From contig DATBRG010000033.1 in assembly GCA_036560445.1 (NCBI GenBank), forward strand, positions 1 through 64,000: a DNA stretch of 64,000 bases, read 5' to 3'. Made by a program: the position numbers and the translations under genes. Below are positions 35,008-44,287 of this stretch, in pieces. This DNA is from DATBRG01 sp036560445. Lineage in GTDB: Bacteria > Pseudomonadota > Gammaproteobacteria > Burkholderiales > Methylophilaceae. Position 1 is the stretch's first letter. The number at the start of each line of letters is the position of its first letter. The notes below the pieces were generated by a model. The model saw only the letters and a list, made by a program, of their open reading frames with translations, was not told the origin of the DNA and searched no databases.

Positions 35008-36606
35008 TTACTTCAAAAATTTTGATGTGATCGGGTAACGCCTGTCCTTGCCAAATCCCCTGTGCGTTATCCTTACACCTATCGGCGCTTGGCGACGCTT
35101 GTACTCATTGCGGTCTATCAAGTCGATCACGCGCTTTACGTCCTGTTCGCGATAACCCATGGCAACAATATCTGTACGACTCGCATCATGTTCGACATAG
35201 GCTTCCATGATGGAATCCAGTATGTCATAAGCAGGCAGGCTATCCTGATCCGTCTGATTATGGCGTAGCTCGGCTGATGGTGCACGCAGAATGATACGCT
35301 CAGGAATCACATGCGACAGACTATTACGATAGTGTGCCAGTCTATAGACCAAGGTCTTGGGTACATCCTTGAGCAGGGAAAAACCGCCTGCCATATCACC
35401 ATAAAGGGTGGAATAACCGACCGCCATCTCACTCTTATTACCAGTCGTCAGAACAATACTGCCAAACTTATTGGATAGCGCCATGAGTAGCATGCCGCGG
35501 ATACGTGCTTGCAGATTCTCTTCGGTAGCATCGAATGCCAAGCCTGAGAATTCAATAGCGAGTGTTTCCTGGAAGTGTTCGAACAACGAGTTAATCGGCA
35601 ATTCACAGTAATCCACACCCACTACCTTTGCCATCTCCTTCGCGTCGCTAACGCTCATGTCCGCAGTGAATTCTGATGGCATCATGACTGCACGCACTTT
35701 TTCCGCACCCAATGCATCAACAGCAATAGCCAAAGTCAGCGCCGAATCTATCCCGCCAGACAACCCTAGTACTACACCTGGGAAGTTATTTTTATAAATA
35801 TAGTCATGCAAGCCAAGACATAATGCCTTATAAATAGAAGACTCCAGGCTCAATGCATGAACGATGTGAGCGCTCTCTGGATTGGCGTTTTCAAAATCAA
35901 CCAGCGCCAATACCTCCTGAAAGGCTGGTAATTGCTGAGTCAAAGCGCCTTCGCTATCCAGCACAAATGATGATCCATCGAATACCAACTCATCCTGCCC
36001 ACCAACCATATTGGTATAGATGATGGGCAAGCCAGTCTCTTTTACTCGTTCACGCAGCACTTCATGCCGGGCCTTCTGCTTTTCCATGTGGTACGGCGAT
36101 GCATTCAGGGCCAAAAGAATTTCAGCACCAGCTTGCCTGGCCAGTTTCACAGGTGAAGATTCCCAGACATCGGCACAAATCACGACACCAATATGCGTGC
36201 CTTGATGACTGAACACCAGTGGCTTATGACCTGGGGAGAAATAGCGAACTTCATCGAAAACGCTATGATTAGGCAGGATATGCTTGTGATATGTAGCTAA
36301 AATAGCGCCATCTTGCAAAACCGATGCTGCGTTATAGCATGTACCTTGATACCGGATGGGATGACCGACAACTAACGTAAATCCATTTATTGTGGCGGCT
36401 AATTTATTAAGCTCATCTTCACAAGCTTGGTTGAAGTCTTCGCGCAACAACAAGTCTTCGGGCGGATAACCACTAAGAGCCAATTCTGGTGTGACCAGCA
36501 ATGTTGCCCCGGATTTTTTTGCCCGGTCAGCATATTGCTGAATCTTGGCACTGTTGCCTGCAAGATCCCCCACCGTGCAATTGATTTGTGCTATTGCTAC
36601 CTTCAT
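35008..36606 (-). CDS. nadE: Glutamine-dependent NAD+ synthetase
   Basis: A 532-residue two-domain enzyme that amidates deamido-NAD. The N-terminal nitrilase-type glutaminase has the Glu in TPELALSGYPP, the Lys in TYHKHILPN and the Cys in VVICADVWE. The C-terminal ammonia-dependent synthetase holds the ATP P-loop GLSGGIDSALTLAIA. The start MKVAIAQINCTVGDL at 36606 is the normal one; an upstream extension overlaps the ankyrin gene. It is followed by glnB. Confidence 0.93.
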   Translation of the reverse strand: MKVAIAQINCTVGDLAGNSAKIQQYADRAKKSGATLLVTPELALSGYPPEDLLLREDFNQACEDELNKLAATINGFTLVVGHPIRYQGTCYNAASVLQDGAILATYHKHILPNHSVFDEVRYFSPGHKPLVFSHQGTHIGVVICADVWESSPVKLARQAGAEILLALNASPYHMEKQKARHEVLRERVKETGLPIIYTNMVGGQDELVFDGSSFVLDSEGALTQQLPAFQEVLALVDFENANPESAHIVHALSLESSIYKALCLGLHDYIYKNNFPGVVLGLSGGIDSALTLAIAVDALGAEKVRAVMMPSEFTADMSVSDAKEMAKVVGVDYCELPINSLFEHFQETLAIEFSGLAFDATEENLQARIRGMLLMALSNKFGSIVLTTGNKSEMAVGYSTLYGDMAGGFSLLKDVPKTLVYRLAHYRNSLSHVIPERIILRAPSAELRHNQTDQDSLPAYDILDSIMEAYVEHDASRTDIVAMGYREQDVKRVIDLIDRNEYKRRQAPIGVRITHRGFGKDRRYPITSKFLK

Positions 36607-36616
36607 ACGAGCGCCA

Positions 36617-37573
36617 TTAATAACTGCCGCCAGCATCCTTAATCAGCTTTATGATTTCTGTCTGCCTACCCTTTAATGCATAGACTAGGGCTGTCAGGCC
36701 ATACTGATCCTTAGCTTTGACATCAGCACCATTGCTAAGCAGCAACTTCACCATATCTACCGAACCATTACTGACCGCATATTGCAATGGTGGTGTACCT
36801 TCAGAGTCCTTATGGTTAATGTCAGCGCCTTTGGCAATCAAGACCTGAGCTGCTGGCACCATATTTTTCTTGACGGCCCATGTGAGTGCAGTCCATTTTG
36901 AAGTATCCTGGTCATCAATTTTTGCTCCCTTGCTTAATAGCAAGTCAACTGCATCCGCTTGCCCGGCTCTAGAGGCATACATCAACGCAGTAAGCCCCAG
37001 CCTGTCTCTCACTGTTGTATCTGCGCCGTTCTCAAGCAAGGTACTGATAGTAGGGACATCCCCACTTTTCGCTGCATACATGAGTACGGTTTTACCGTCA
37101 TCGGTCTTGGAGTTAGCGCTGATCCCATGTTGTATGAGTAAAGCGACCACATCATGGTAACCAGACGAAGCAGACAGCCCCAAAGCGCTCCAGCCCGATT
37201 CATCACGAATTTTTGGGTCAGCCCCTTTATCCAGCAGGACTTTTACGCTGGCTACATAATTTTTCTTGGCCGCGAACATCAGAGCAGTCCAGCCACCACT
37301 CTCCTTGGCATTGGGATCAGCACCCTTATCAAGCAAAGCTTGTACAACATCTGCCTTATCCTTGCGAGCGGCATACATCAACGCTGTAATACCATCCGCA
37401 TCTTTGGTATTAGGATTAACCCCGCTATCAAGCATTGCCTTTACCGTGGTGATCTCGCCTTTAGCAGCTGCCGTTAGCAGATAAGGAATTTCTTCCTCTG
37501 CACATACTGTGCTAACAACCCCTGTCAGGAGAAACGCGGCAGAGATCAACAATAGATAAAAGTTACGCAGCAT
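36617..37573 (-). CDS. Exported ankyrin-repeat protein
   Basis: A 318-residue protein with a signal peptide ending VCAEEE (about residue 25), followed by about nine ankyrin repeats of 33 residues with repeated GxTALMYAA and LLxKGADxN patterns. These repeats form a protein-binding solenoid in the periplasm; no enzymatic domain is seen. It lies between sucD and nadE on the same strand with only 14 and 10 bases to its neighbours, so it is probably cotranscribed. The partner is unknown. Confidence 0.85.
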   Translation of the reverse strand: MLRNFYLLLISAAFLLTGVVSTVCAEEEIPYLLTAAAKGEITTVKAMLDSGVNPNTKDADGITALMYAARKDKADVVQALLDKGADPNAKESGGWTALMFAAKKNYVASVKVLLDKGADPKIRDESGWSALGLSASSGYHDVVALLIQHGISANSKTDDGKTVLMYAAKSGDVPTISTLLENGADTTVRDRLGLTALMYASRAGQADAVDLLLSKGAKIDDQDTSKWTALTWAVKKNMVPAAQVLIAKGADINHKDSEGTPPLQYAVSNGSVDMVKLLLSNGADVKAKDQYGLTALVYALKGRQTEIIKLIKDAGGSY

Positions 37574-37587
37574 AAAATTTCCAGTCA

Positions 37588-38469
37588 TTAAGGATTTTGG
37601 GCGTTAATCGCTTGTTGCATGGCCTCACCAAGACCTGCAGGCGAGCTAGCTACTACTACACCGGCTTTTTCCAGGGCACGAATTTTATCTGAGGCCAAGC
37701 CGCTACCACCAGAGATGATAGCGCCTGCATGGCCCATGCGCTTGCCTTTTGGAGCAGTCTGCCCAGCGATGTAGCCTGCTACCGGCTTGCTGACATGGCC
37801 CTTGATGTACTCCGCTGCCGCTTCTTCGTCGCTGCCGCCAATTTCACCCACCATGATGATGGCCTCAGTTTCCGGGTCAGCCTCAAACATCTGCAAACAT
37901 TCAATAAAATTGAGGCCTTTAATCGGGTCGCCACCAATGCCAACGCACGTTGATTGGCCGAGGCCCAAAGCCGTGGTTTGGTGTACGGCTTCATATGTTA
38001 GCGTGCCAGAACGAGAAACTATACCGACCTTGCCACGCAAGTGAATGCTACCAGGCATGATGCCTATCTTGCACTCATCAGGCGTGATAATGCCCGGACA
38101 ATTAGGCCCTATCATTTTCACACCATTCGCTTTCAAGGCTGCCTTTACATTAAGCATATCCAGTACCGGTATACCCTCAGTAATACAAACGATGAGCGCA
38201 ATACCAGCATCAGCAGCTTCCAGAATGGAATCAGCGGCATATGCCGGTGGAACATAAATGACAGAAGCGCTGGCCCCTGTGGCAGTTACCGCATCGCGCA
38301 TGGTATTGAATACTGGCAAGCCAAGATGGGTCTGCCCACCTTTTCCAGGAGTAACTCCTCCTACCATCTTCGTTCCGTAAGCCAGAGCCTGCTCGGAATG
38401 AAATGTCCCTTGCTTGCCGGTAAACCCTTGGCACAAGACTTTAGTGTTTTTATTGATCAGGATACTCAT
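37588..38469 (-). CDS. sucD: Succinyl-CoA synthetase alpha subunit
   Basis: A 293-residue subunit that forms the phosphohistidine intermediate. Active-site His is in KGKRMGHAGAIISGG; CoA-binding motifs include QGFTGKQGTFHSEQA and GPNCPGIITPDE. The length matches the family. It starts one base after the sucC stop and works with it in the TCA cycle to make ATP or GTP from succinyl-CoA. Confidence 0.95.
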   Translation of the reverse strand: MSILINKNTKVLCQGFTGKQGTFHSEQALAYGTKMVGGVTPGKGGQTHLGLPVFNTMRDAVTATGASASVIYVPPAYAADSILEAADAGIALIVCITEGIPVLDMLNVKAALKANGVKMIGPNCPGIITPDECKIGIMPGSIHLRGKVGIVSRSGTLTYEAVHQTTALGLGQSTCVGIGGDPIKGLNFIECLQMFEADPETEAIIMVGEIGGSDEEAAAEYIKGHVSKPVAGYIAGQTAPKGKRMGHAGAIISGGSGLASDKIRALEKAGVVVASSPAGLGEAMQQAINAQNP

Positions 38470-38470
38470 A

Positions 38471-39634
38471 TCAAACCTTTACCGCTGCCACAGCCTGTTT
38501 CGCCGCATCCGTCAGGCCCATGGCCGAGATAATCGAAAGGCCGCTCTCGTTTAGCATCTTCCTGCCTAACTCAACGTTAGTTCCCTCGAGCCGGACGACA
38601 ACAGGAATCTGTATGCCCACCTCTTTAACCGCATTGATGATGCCCTCAGCGATGATGTCGCAACGCATGATGCCGCCAAATATATTGACCAATATGGCCT
38701 TCACGTTGGTGTCAGCGAGAATGATCTTGAATGCCATGGTAACTTTCTCCGCCGTGGCGCCGCCGCCAACATCGAGAAAGTTCGCTGGCTCACCGCCATG
38801 CAGTTTGATTAGATCCATGGTTGCCATAGCCAACCCGGCCCCATTCACCATGCAACCTATGTTACCGTTGAGTGCGATGTAGTTTAGCCCGACCGCATGC
38901 GCCTTGGCTTCCTTAATGTCGTCCTGCGCCCAGTCACGCAACTCGACCAAAGCTTTATGGCGATATAGCGCGTTATCCTCGACGCTGATTTTGCAATCGA
39001 GTGCCACCAACGCTCCTTCAGTAGTTACTACCAGCGGATTAATCTCCAGCAGAGCAAGGTCATTCTCCTTGAATAGGCGATACAGCCCCTTGGTTAACTT
39101 GGCGAACACAGCTACCTGCTCGCCGGCCAATCCCAGATTAAAAGCCAGGTTACGCGCCTGAAAATCCACAAAACCATTTAATGGATCACATACCTCCCTG
39201 AGTATCTTCTCCGGGCTTACTCGGGCAATCTCTTCGATCTCCATGCCACCAGCAGCTGACGCTACCATCACCACACGCTCCAGACCACGATCTACTAACA
39301 GGGACAAATATAGCTCACGCGCGATAGGTAAGGTTTCTTCTATCAGCAGCTTGTTAACTGGCTGGCCCTCTGGCGCATTCTGCTCAGTAACCAAGGTTTT
39401 ACCCAACATTGATGTGGCCAGTGCTTCCACCTCGTTTGTTGATTTAACGAGTTTTACACCACCAGACTTACCACGGCCACCAGCATGGATTTGCGCCTTA
39501 ACCACCCAGGCATTGCCACCAATGGTATTAGCCGCATCTATAGCTGCCAATGGCGATTCCACCATCTGCCCCTTAGGGATTGGAATGCCATAACTTTGTA
39601 GCAAGTGCTTGGCTTGAAACTCATGCAAATTCAT
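38471..39634 (-). CDS. sucC: Succinyl-CoA synthetase beta subunit
   Basis: A 387-residue ATP-grasp subunit carrying nucleotide and CoA contacts. MNLHEFQAKHLLQSYGIPIPKG is the standard start at 39634, KAQIHAGGRGKSGGVK is the ATP-grasp loop, and LEINPLVVT and NIFGGIMRCD lie in the C-terminal half. An upstream extension of 34 residues has no family support. sucC and sucD form a tight operon. Confidence 0.95.
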   Translation of the reverse strand: MNLHEFQAKHLLQSYGIPIPKGQMVESPLAAIDAANTIGGNAWVVKAQIHAGGRGKSGGVKLVKSTNEVEALATSMLGKTLVTEQNAPEGQPVNKLLIEETLPIARELYLSLLVDRGLERVVMVASAAGGMEIEEIARVSPEKILREVCDPLNGFVDFQARNLAFNLGLAGEQVAVFAKLTKGLYRLFKENDLALLEINPLVVTTEGALVALDCKISVEDNALYRHKALVELRDWAQDDIKEAKAHAVGLNYIALNGNIGCMVNGAGLAMATMDLIKLHGGEPANFLDVGGGATAEKVTMAFKIILADTNVKAILVNIFGGIMRCDIIAEGIINAVKEVGIQIPVVVRLEGTNVELGRKMLNESGLSIISAMGLTDAAKQAVAAVKV

Positions 39635-39834
39635 TAAAAATCCAACATTTTTATAATAATGAGATTTTCGCCGAAAAGCTGGTTTGACGCTAGCACATTG
39701 GCTTTTGAGGGAAGCGAGCAAATATCGGCACAACAACTACATATAGATAAAATTAACCACTGCCAGCGACCTCTAGCCTTGAAGGCATCTCTATAAAATC
39801 CACAGAGCAAGCCTCAGGTTGGTTAATACTCAGA

Positions 39835-39843
39835 TGATATAAT
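39835..39843 (+). promoter_or_regulatory. Extended -10 promoter for serB
   Basis: TGA followed by a perfect TATAAT, an extended -10 element that needs little or no -35. It is 37 bases before the serB ATG in the divergent sucC/serB gap. Confidence 0.5.
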
Positions 39844-39880
39844 CCCAAGATTACATCAACCATATCCTTGCTGGCTTACT

Positions 39881-40720
39881 ATGCGTCTCGTTATTCAGGC
39901 AACTTCCCTGGCACCATCCCATGTTGAAGCCATTTCCAGCCTCATAGGCAAAAATGACTTCAAACAAATAGGCGACCATGCCTACAGTGTTCAGGTAGAC
40001 GCTCCCATCAGCTCAGTGACGGCATACTGCGCAACGCATCAAATAGACTGCGCCGTTGTACCCAATAATCAAACCTTAGATCAGGCTGGGCTGGTAGTGA
40101 TGGACATGGACTCCACTCTCATCTCTATAGAGTGTATAGACGAAATTGCCGACATGTATGGGCTCAAACCGCAGATATCAAAAATTACCGAAAGCGCCAT
40201 GCGTGGCGAGATCGAATTCGCCGAGAGCCTGCGCAAGCGCGTGGCCCTACTGGCAGGTCTGGATGAATCAGCATTACAGCGCGTTTATGATGAACGCTTG
40301 AAGCTCAACCCTGGCGCACTGGAACTATTGGCCACCTGTAAACAGCACGGCATACGTACCCTGCTGGTATCCGGTGGATTCACATTTTTCACTAGCCGCT
40401 TAAAACAGATGACTGGGCTAGACTATAGCTTCGCCAACACGCTGGAAATCATTGACGGCAAGCTCAGTGGCAAGGTGCTTGGTAATATTGTTGACGCACA
40501 AGCCAAGGCAGATTTCCTTATCCAAGTGCGCGATGAATTAGGCCTGCGCAAAGACCAGACCATTGCCATTGGCGATGGTGCAAATGACCTCAAGATGATG
40601 GCCTCTGCCGGGATAGGTATTGCCTACCACGCCAAACCTATCGTACAACAGCAGGCTAGTTATGCGCTGAATCATACCGGGCTTGATGGCGTTATAGCAC
40701 TGCTGTCGCCAGTTAACTGA
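39881..40720 (+). CDS. serB: Phosphoserine phosphatase
   Basis: A 279-residue HAD-family phosphatase for the last step of serine synthesis. The nucleophile Asp is in VVMDMDSTLISIECIDE, motif II Ser is in LVSGGFTFFTSRLK, and motif III and IV are TIAIGDGANDLKMM. The N-terminal 70 residues form the ACT-like domain usual in bacterial SerB. A cyclophilin gene follows 34 bases later on the same strand. Confidence 0.94.
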   Translation: MRLVIQATSLAPSHVEAISSLIGKNDFKQIGDHAYSVQVDAPISSVTAYCATHQIDCAVVPNNQTLDQAGLVVMDMDSTLISIECIDEIADMYGLKPQISKITESAMRGEIEFAESLRKRVALLAGLDESALQRVYDERLKLNPGALELLATCKQHGIRTLLVSGGFTFFTSRLKQMTGLDYSFANTLEIIDGKLSGKVLGNIVDAQAKADFLIQVRDELGLRKDQTIAIGDGANDLKMMASAGIGIAYHAKPIVQQQASYALNHTGLDGVIALLSPVN

Positions 40721-40754
40721 TCATTCTTTAATCAATCACTCTGGGAATCAATCT

Positions 40755-41309
40755 ATGTTAAGAAAACCAGCTCTTGCTCTAATTTCCGCCCTGCTGTTAT
40801 CAAGCTCCCTGGCCGCTTGGGCGCAACCAACGGTACAAATCAAAACCAACCAAGGCATCATCGTGGTTGAGCTCAACAGCGAAAAAGCACCGAATACCGT
40901 CGCCAACTTTCTGCAGTACGTTAAAGACGATTTTTATTCCGGTACGATTTTTCATCGCGTGATATCTGGCTTCATGATCCAGGGTGGTGGCATCACCAAA
41001 GATTTCCAGGAAAAACCAACGCGCGCGCCTATCAAGAATGAAGCGGACAACGGCCTGACCAACAGTCTTGGCACCATAGCCATGGCACGCACGGGCGACC
41101 CGCATTCCGCTACAGCGCAATTTTTTATCAATGTAGCCAACAATCAGGCATTGAATTACACCGACAAATCCGAGCGCGGCTGGGGTTACACTGTATTTGG
41201 CAAGGTAGTTAAAGGCCTGGATGTAGTGCAGAAAATTTCTCACGTACAGACTGATGGCGGAGACGTGCCATTACAGGCAGTAGTCATTGAGTCAGTAACC
41301 GTCCAGTAA
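40755..41309 (+). CDS. Periplasmic cyclophilin-type peptidyl-prolyl isomerase
   Basis: A 184-residue PPIase A with a signal peptide ending AAWAQ (about residue 24). Cyclophilin motifs FHRVISGFMIQGGG, ARTGDPHSATAQFFINVANN and WGYTVFGKVVKGLDVV are intact, including the catalytic Arg of FHRVI. It accelerates proline isomerisation during folding of exported proteins. It complements the parvulin at 29029. A bidirectional terminator follows. Confidence 0.93.
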   Translation: MLRKPALALISALLLSSSLAAWAQPTVQIKTNQGIIVVELNSEKAPNTVANFLQYVKDDFYSGTIFHRVISGFMIQGGGITKDFQEKPTRAPIKNEADNGLTNSLGTIAMARTGDPHSATAQFFINVANNQALNYTDKSERGWGYTVFGKVVKGLDVVQKISHVQTDGGDVPLQAVVIESVTVQ

Positions 41310-41331
41310 AATTCAGGCGGAGCTGTAAAAC

Positions 41332-41361
41332 AAAAAAGCCACGATAAATCGTGGCTTTTTT
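41332..41361. terminator. Bidirectional terminator between cyclophilin and beta-propeller genes
   Basis: A 14-bp perfect stem AAAAAAGCCACGAT / ATCGTGGCTTTTTT with a two-base loop, having T runs on both strands. It lies between two convergent genes and can serve both. Confidence 0.9.
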
Positions 41362-41376
41362 AATGAGCGTATCCAG

Positions 41377-42231
41377 CTACTGTATGGGTAACCAGACCAG
41401 CTCGCCGGCTTTCATGTCAGGCACGATGATGCTTTTGCGATCTGGTGACAAGCCAATATCAGCAGCAGACTTAAAGCCATCCTTGATCTGCTGAACCTTA
41501 CCTTTCTTGTCCACGGTAAAGACGCGGCCACCCTTCCAGTCGCTGAGATATAACACGCCATTCGGAGCCCGGAGCAAACCATCGCCACCACCGAAACCTT
41601 CAGCAACCTTGGTCATCTCCTTGGTCTTCAGCTTGATGCTATAAAGGGTGCCAGAGGCAAAGTCCACCTCCAGCAATGTCCCACGAGGGCCAAGCAGCAG
41701 GCCATTAGGGGCCAAGACCAGCGGGTTGCTGCTATCGACGATGGTGGTGACCTTGCCTCGTTTGCTGATACGGAAAATAGCGCCGCCTTTACTCAAATCG
41801 CCGCTATCCGATACGTAAACATTACCCAAACCATCAGCCGCAAGATCATTCAGGAATTGCGGCTTGATAGGGAATGCATCAGCCGCGGCAAACACTTCCC
41901 ATTTACCATCCGGGGCCACCTTTAGCACGCGGGTTTTATCAGCCACATAAAGATCTTTGCCAACAAAAACCAGACCCTTGGGATCATCCATGCCGGTAGC
42001 GAATACCTTGAGTTGGCCGTCAGTATCAACCATGCTGATCTGGCCGTCGCCATCTTTGTTAAATTCGGCAATCTCGGAGACATAGACACGACCATCGGGG
42101 CCACTGGCAACGGATTCTGGCGTTTTAACTCCAGGAACAGTTTTAAGGTCAGCACTTTCTGCAAATGCGCTGGTGGCACTGATGCTGATGGATAAGACGG
42201 ATAGCAGGAATAAACTTTGTATATTCTTCAC
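41377..42231 (-). CDS. Periplasmic SMP-30/NHL-type beta-propeller protein
   Basis: A 284-residue secreted protein. A signal peptide ends ATSAFAES (about residue 24). Repeated blocks such as GPDGRVYVSE, DGLGNVYVSDSG, APNGLLLGPRG and APNGVLYLSDW form a six-blade propeller of the SMP-30/gluconolactonase/strictosidine-synthase group. Possible roles are lactone hydrolysis or sugar/aldehyde binding, but catalytic residues cannot be assigned with confidence. Two other secreted genes lie directly upstream on the same strand. Confidence 0.78.
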   Translation of the reverse strand: MKNIQSLFLLSVLSISISATSAFAESADLKTVPGVKTPESVASGPDGRVYVSEIAEFNKDGDGQISMVDTDGQLKVFATGMDDPKGLVFVGKDLYVADKTRVLKVAPDGKWEVFAAADAFPIKPQFLNDLAADGLGNVYVSDSGDLSKGGAIFRISKRGKVTTIVDSSNPLVLAPNGLLLGPRGTLLEVDFASGTLYSIKLKTKEMTKVAEGFGGGDGLLRAPNGVLYLSDWKGGRVFTVDKKGKVQQIKDGFKSAADIGLSPDRKSIIVPDMKAGELVWLPIQ

Positions 42232-42265
42232 AATTTTCCCTTATTAGTTAATGTTTAGAGTGATT

Positions 42266-42847
42266 TCAAAAACCTGATATGCCAAAGCCACTGTTTGAAA
42301 GCAGCGCAACATTAGAACACGGCAGCTTGCTTTCGTTATTGGTCGCAGGGCCATCCAGCGCACTGTGTATGCTGGAAGACGCAGCCATTTGGCTGACTAA
42401 ATCAGTCATGGCAGAAGAGTAAGTCTCGTTGATTTGTCCTGCTGTATTTACGTCTATCTGGCCATTATGCTTTGCCTCGACAGTAAACTTACCCAGGGAT
42501 GCTCCATTAGACGTATAAACCTCGGCAACAATTTTCCCGTAATAAGTCCTGATGATTGGGTTATAGAACATACTAGGCCTGATCCACACTACCGTATTCG
42601 CTGAACTGTAGCCTTCACACATTGCCACATCGCCAAATTCAGCACCAAGTTTCTCCTTGGCCAGTGCTTCGATTTGTGGACCCTGGCTGAACCAGTGCTC
42701 ATAGTAAGGAGTGTGTATCAATATCTCATGTGAGAACTCATTGGGATTGATGTAAACCAGCATCTTGGGTTGATCTTGCGCAACCGATGTTAACGAAGCA
42801 GCTAACATCCCTGAGGCAAACAAAGTAGTAAGTAAAAATTTGTTCAT
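42266..42847 (-). CDS. Secreted protein of unknown function
   Basis: 193 residues, no recognised family. Signal peptide to SLTSVAQDQ (about residue 23) preceded by Shine-Dalgarno AAAGGA. The mature part has an alternating polar pattern with YEHWFSQGPQIEAL, a Cys in AMCEGYS and another near the C-terminus in LPCSN, which could pair in the periplasm. The final LLSNSGFGISGF ends in a Phe as many outer-membrane or secreted proteins do. It lies between two beta-propeller genes and probably shares their transcript. Confidence 0.65.
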   Translation of the reverse strand: MNKFLLTTLFASGMLAASLTSVAQDQPKMLVYINPNEFSHEILIHTPYYEHWFSQGPQIEALAKEKLGAEFGDVAMCEGYSSANTVVWIRPSMFYNPIIRTYYGKIVAEVYTSNGASLGKFTVEAKHNGQIDVNTAGQINETYSSAMTDLVSQMAASSSIHSALDGPATNNESKLPCSNVALLSNSGFGISGF

Positions 42848-42871
42848 GATGTTTCCTTTCATCATTTAGGA

Positions 42872-44098
42872 CTATGACTTCTTTGTGCTGTAACTGATAC
42901 GATATATTAATCCAGCGCGGTCATCAGATACATATAGCGCACCATCAGGGCCGGTGATCACATCCACCGGCCTGCCCCAGGCACCTTTTTTGTTAAGCCA
43001 ACCAGTGGCAAAGTCTATTACTTCGACCGGCTTATTCCGATTAAATTTCACCCGTACCAATTTATATCCTGATGGTTCGGATCTGTTCCAGGAACCATGC
43101 AAAGCGACTATCGCATCACCCTTGTAATCTGCGGGAAAGCTGGATTTATCAAGAAAGGTAATTCCAAGTGGTGCAGAGTGTGCAGGGAAAGTGATCGCGG
43201 GAGCACGGGTTCCGGCACAAAAATTATCTGGCGCGGCAAAATTTGGGTCAGCCTGCTGATCACCCCAGCAATAAGGCCAGCCGTAATGCTGGCCTGCTTC
43301 GATCAGATTCAGATTCTCAGGCGGTAATTCATCGACTGGTGCACCACCTTTTATGTTGGAACGCATATCGGCACCGTTATTGGTAGCATACATGGCACCA
43401 GTAAGTGGATGCCAGGCGAAACCTTCGGAATTACGTAGACCCCAGGCCCATACAGGTGAGGTAGTGTGCCGGCCAACCGAGGCAAGAGCCCCAGCAGGCT
43501 TACCATCAATCGTATAACGCAATATGGTTGCGCGTAACGGGTCGCTCTCCAAGCAGACATTACAACTTGAGCCCAGATTGAGATAAAGATAACCGTCTGG
43601 ACCAATCTTGAGCGTTTTCAGTGTATGGCCACCAGTCGCCAGTCCACTGATCAATGTTGTTTTGCCACTTGCCGGCCATGAACCAGCATGCTGCTCCAGC
43701 CTTACCACCCCGTCCTGATTGGCCACCAGCAATTTGCCATCGACAAATGCCAGGCCTTGAGGTGCGTTAAGGTTATCTGCAACGGTAACAACTTCATCAG
43801 CAACACCATCATGATGATGATTGACCAACATGACCACCTTGTTATCAAGGCCTGATGAGATATAGAGGTTGCCGTCCGGGCCAAAAGCCATGAAACGCGG
43901 CCCACGAAAGAAATCGCTACCAGCGCCCGTCAATTTGGCAAAAGTTTGTGCGCGAAACCCAGGGGGCAAGCTGATAGCCATTGCAGGGTCATTGGGCGGA
44001 ACGGTGACCTCTGCCATGCCAGCACAACCGACAATTGGCAGTCCGCATACACCCAAGGTCAGAAAGTAGCCTATCTTCGAGATGATTAAATCTATCAT
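42872..44098 (-). CDS. Sorbosone-dehydrogenase-like secreted beta-propeller protein
   Basis: A 408-residue protein of the soluble glucose/sorbosone dehydrogenase group. An N-terminal export signal carries GLPIVGCAG, a likely lipobox, so it may be anchored to the membrane. The propeller has FGPDGNLYISSG, GLRNSEGFAWHPLTG, ENLNLIEAGQHYGWPYCWGD and VITGPDGALYVSDD, typical of the family that can use PQQ. The substrate is unknown and PQQ binding is not proven by sequence. It begins the three-gene secreted cluster. Confidence 0.8.
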   Translation of the reverse strand: MIDLIISKIGYFLTLGVCGLPIVGCAGMAEVTVPPNDPAMAISLPPGFRAQTFAKLTGAGSDFFRGPRFMAFGPDGNLYISSGLDNKVVMLVNHHHDGVADEVVTVADNLNAPQGLAFVDGKLLVANQDGVVRLEQHAGSWPASGKTTLISGLATGGHTLKTLKIGPDGYLYLNLGSSCNVCLESDPLRATILRYTIDGKPAGALASVGRHTTSPVWAWGLRNSEGFAWHPLTGAMYATNNGADMRSNIKGGAPVDELPPENLNLIEAGQHYGWPYCWGDQQADPNFAAPDNFCAGTRAPAITFPAHSAPLGITFLDKSSFPADYKGDAIVALHGSWNRSEPSGYKLVRVKFNRNKPVEVIDFATGWLNKKGAWGRPVDVITGPDGALYVSDDRAGLIYRISYSTKKS

Positions 44099-44191
44099 GC
44101 CAGGTTGCTAGCTAACGCCAAAAGTATAAGAGACCCTTGATTTAGATTAAACAAGAGGTAGAGAAACTATCGCAGATTTAACATGGAAACA

Positions 44192-44226
44192 CACTGGATA
44201 TAGCTACAGATGAGCCATATCCAGTG
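44192..44226 (-). terminator. Hairpin after the ankyrin gene (weak terminator)
   Basis: A perfect 10-bp stem CACTGGATAT / ATATCCAGTG with a 15-base loop, 62 bases beyond the stop of the minus-strand ankyrin gene. The T run is absent or short, so it may be a terminator or only a palindrome. The rest of 44099-44287 holds no gene. Confidence 0.35.
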
Positions 44227-44287
44227 CGTCCAGGTTTGCATTACAAGCCGAGCATTCAACAACTCAGCTCCTGAAGCCGCTATGGGC

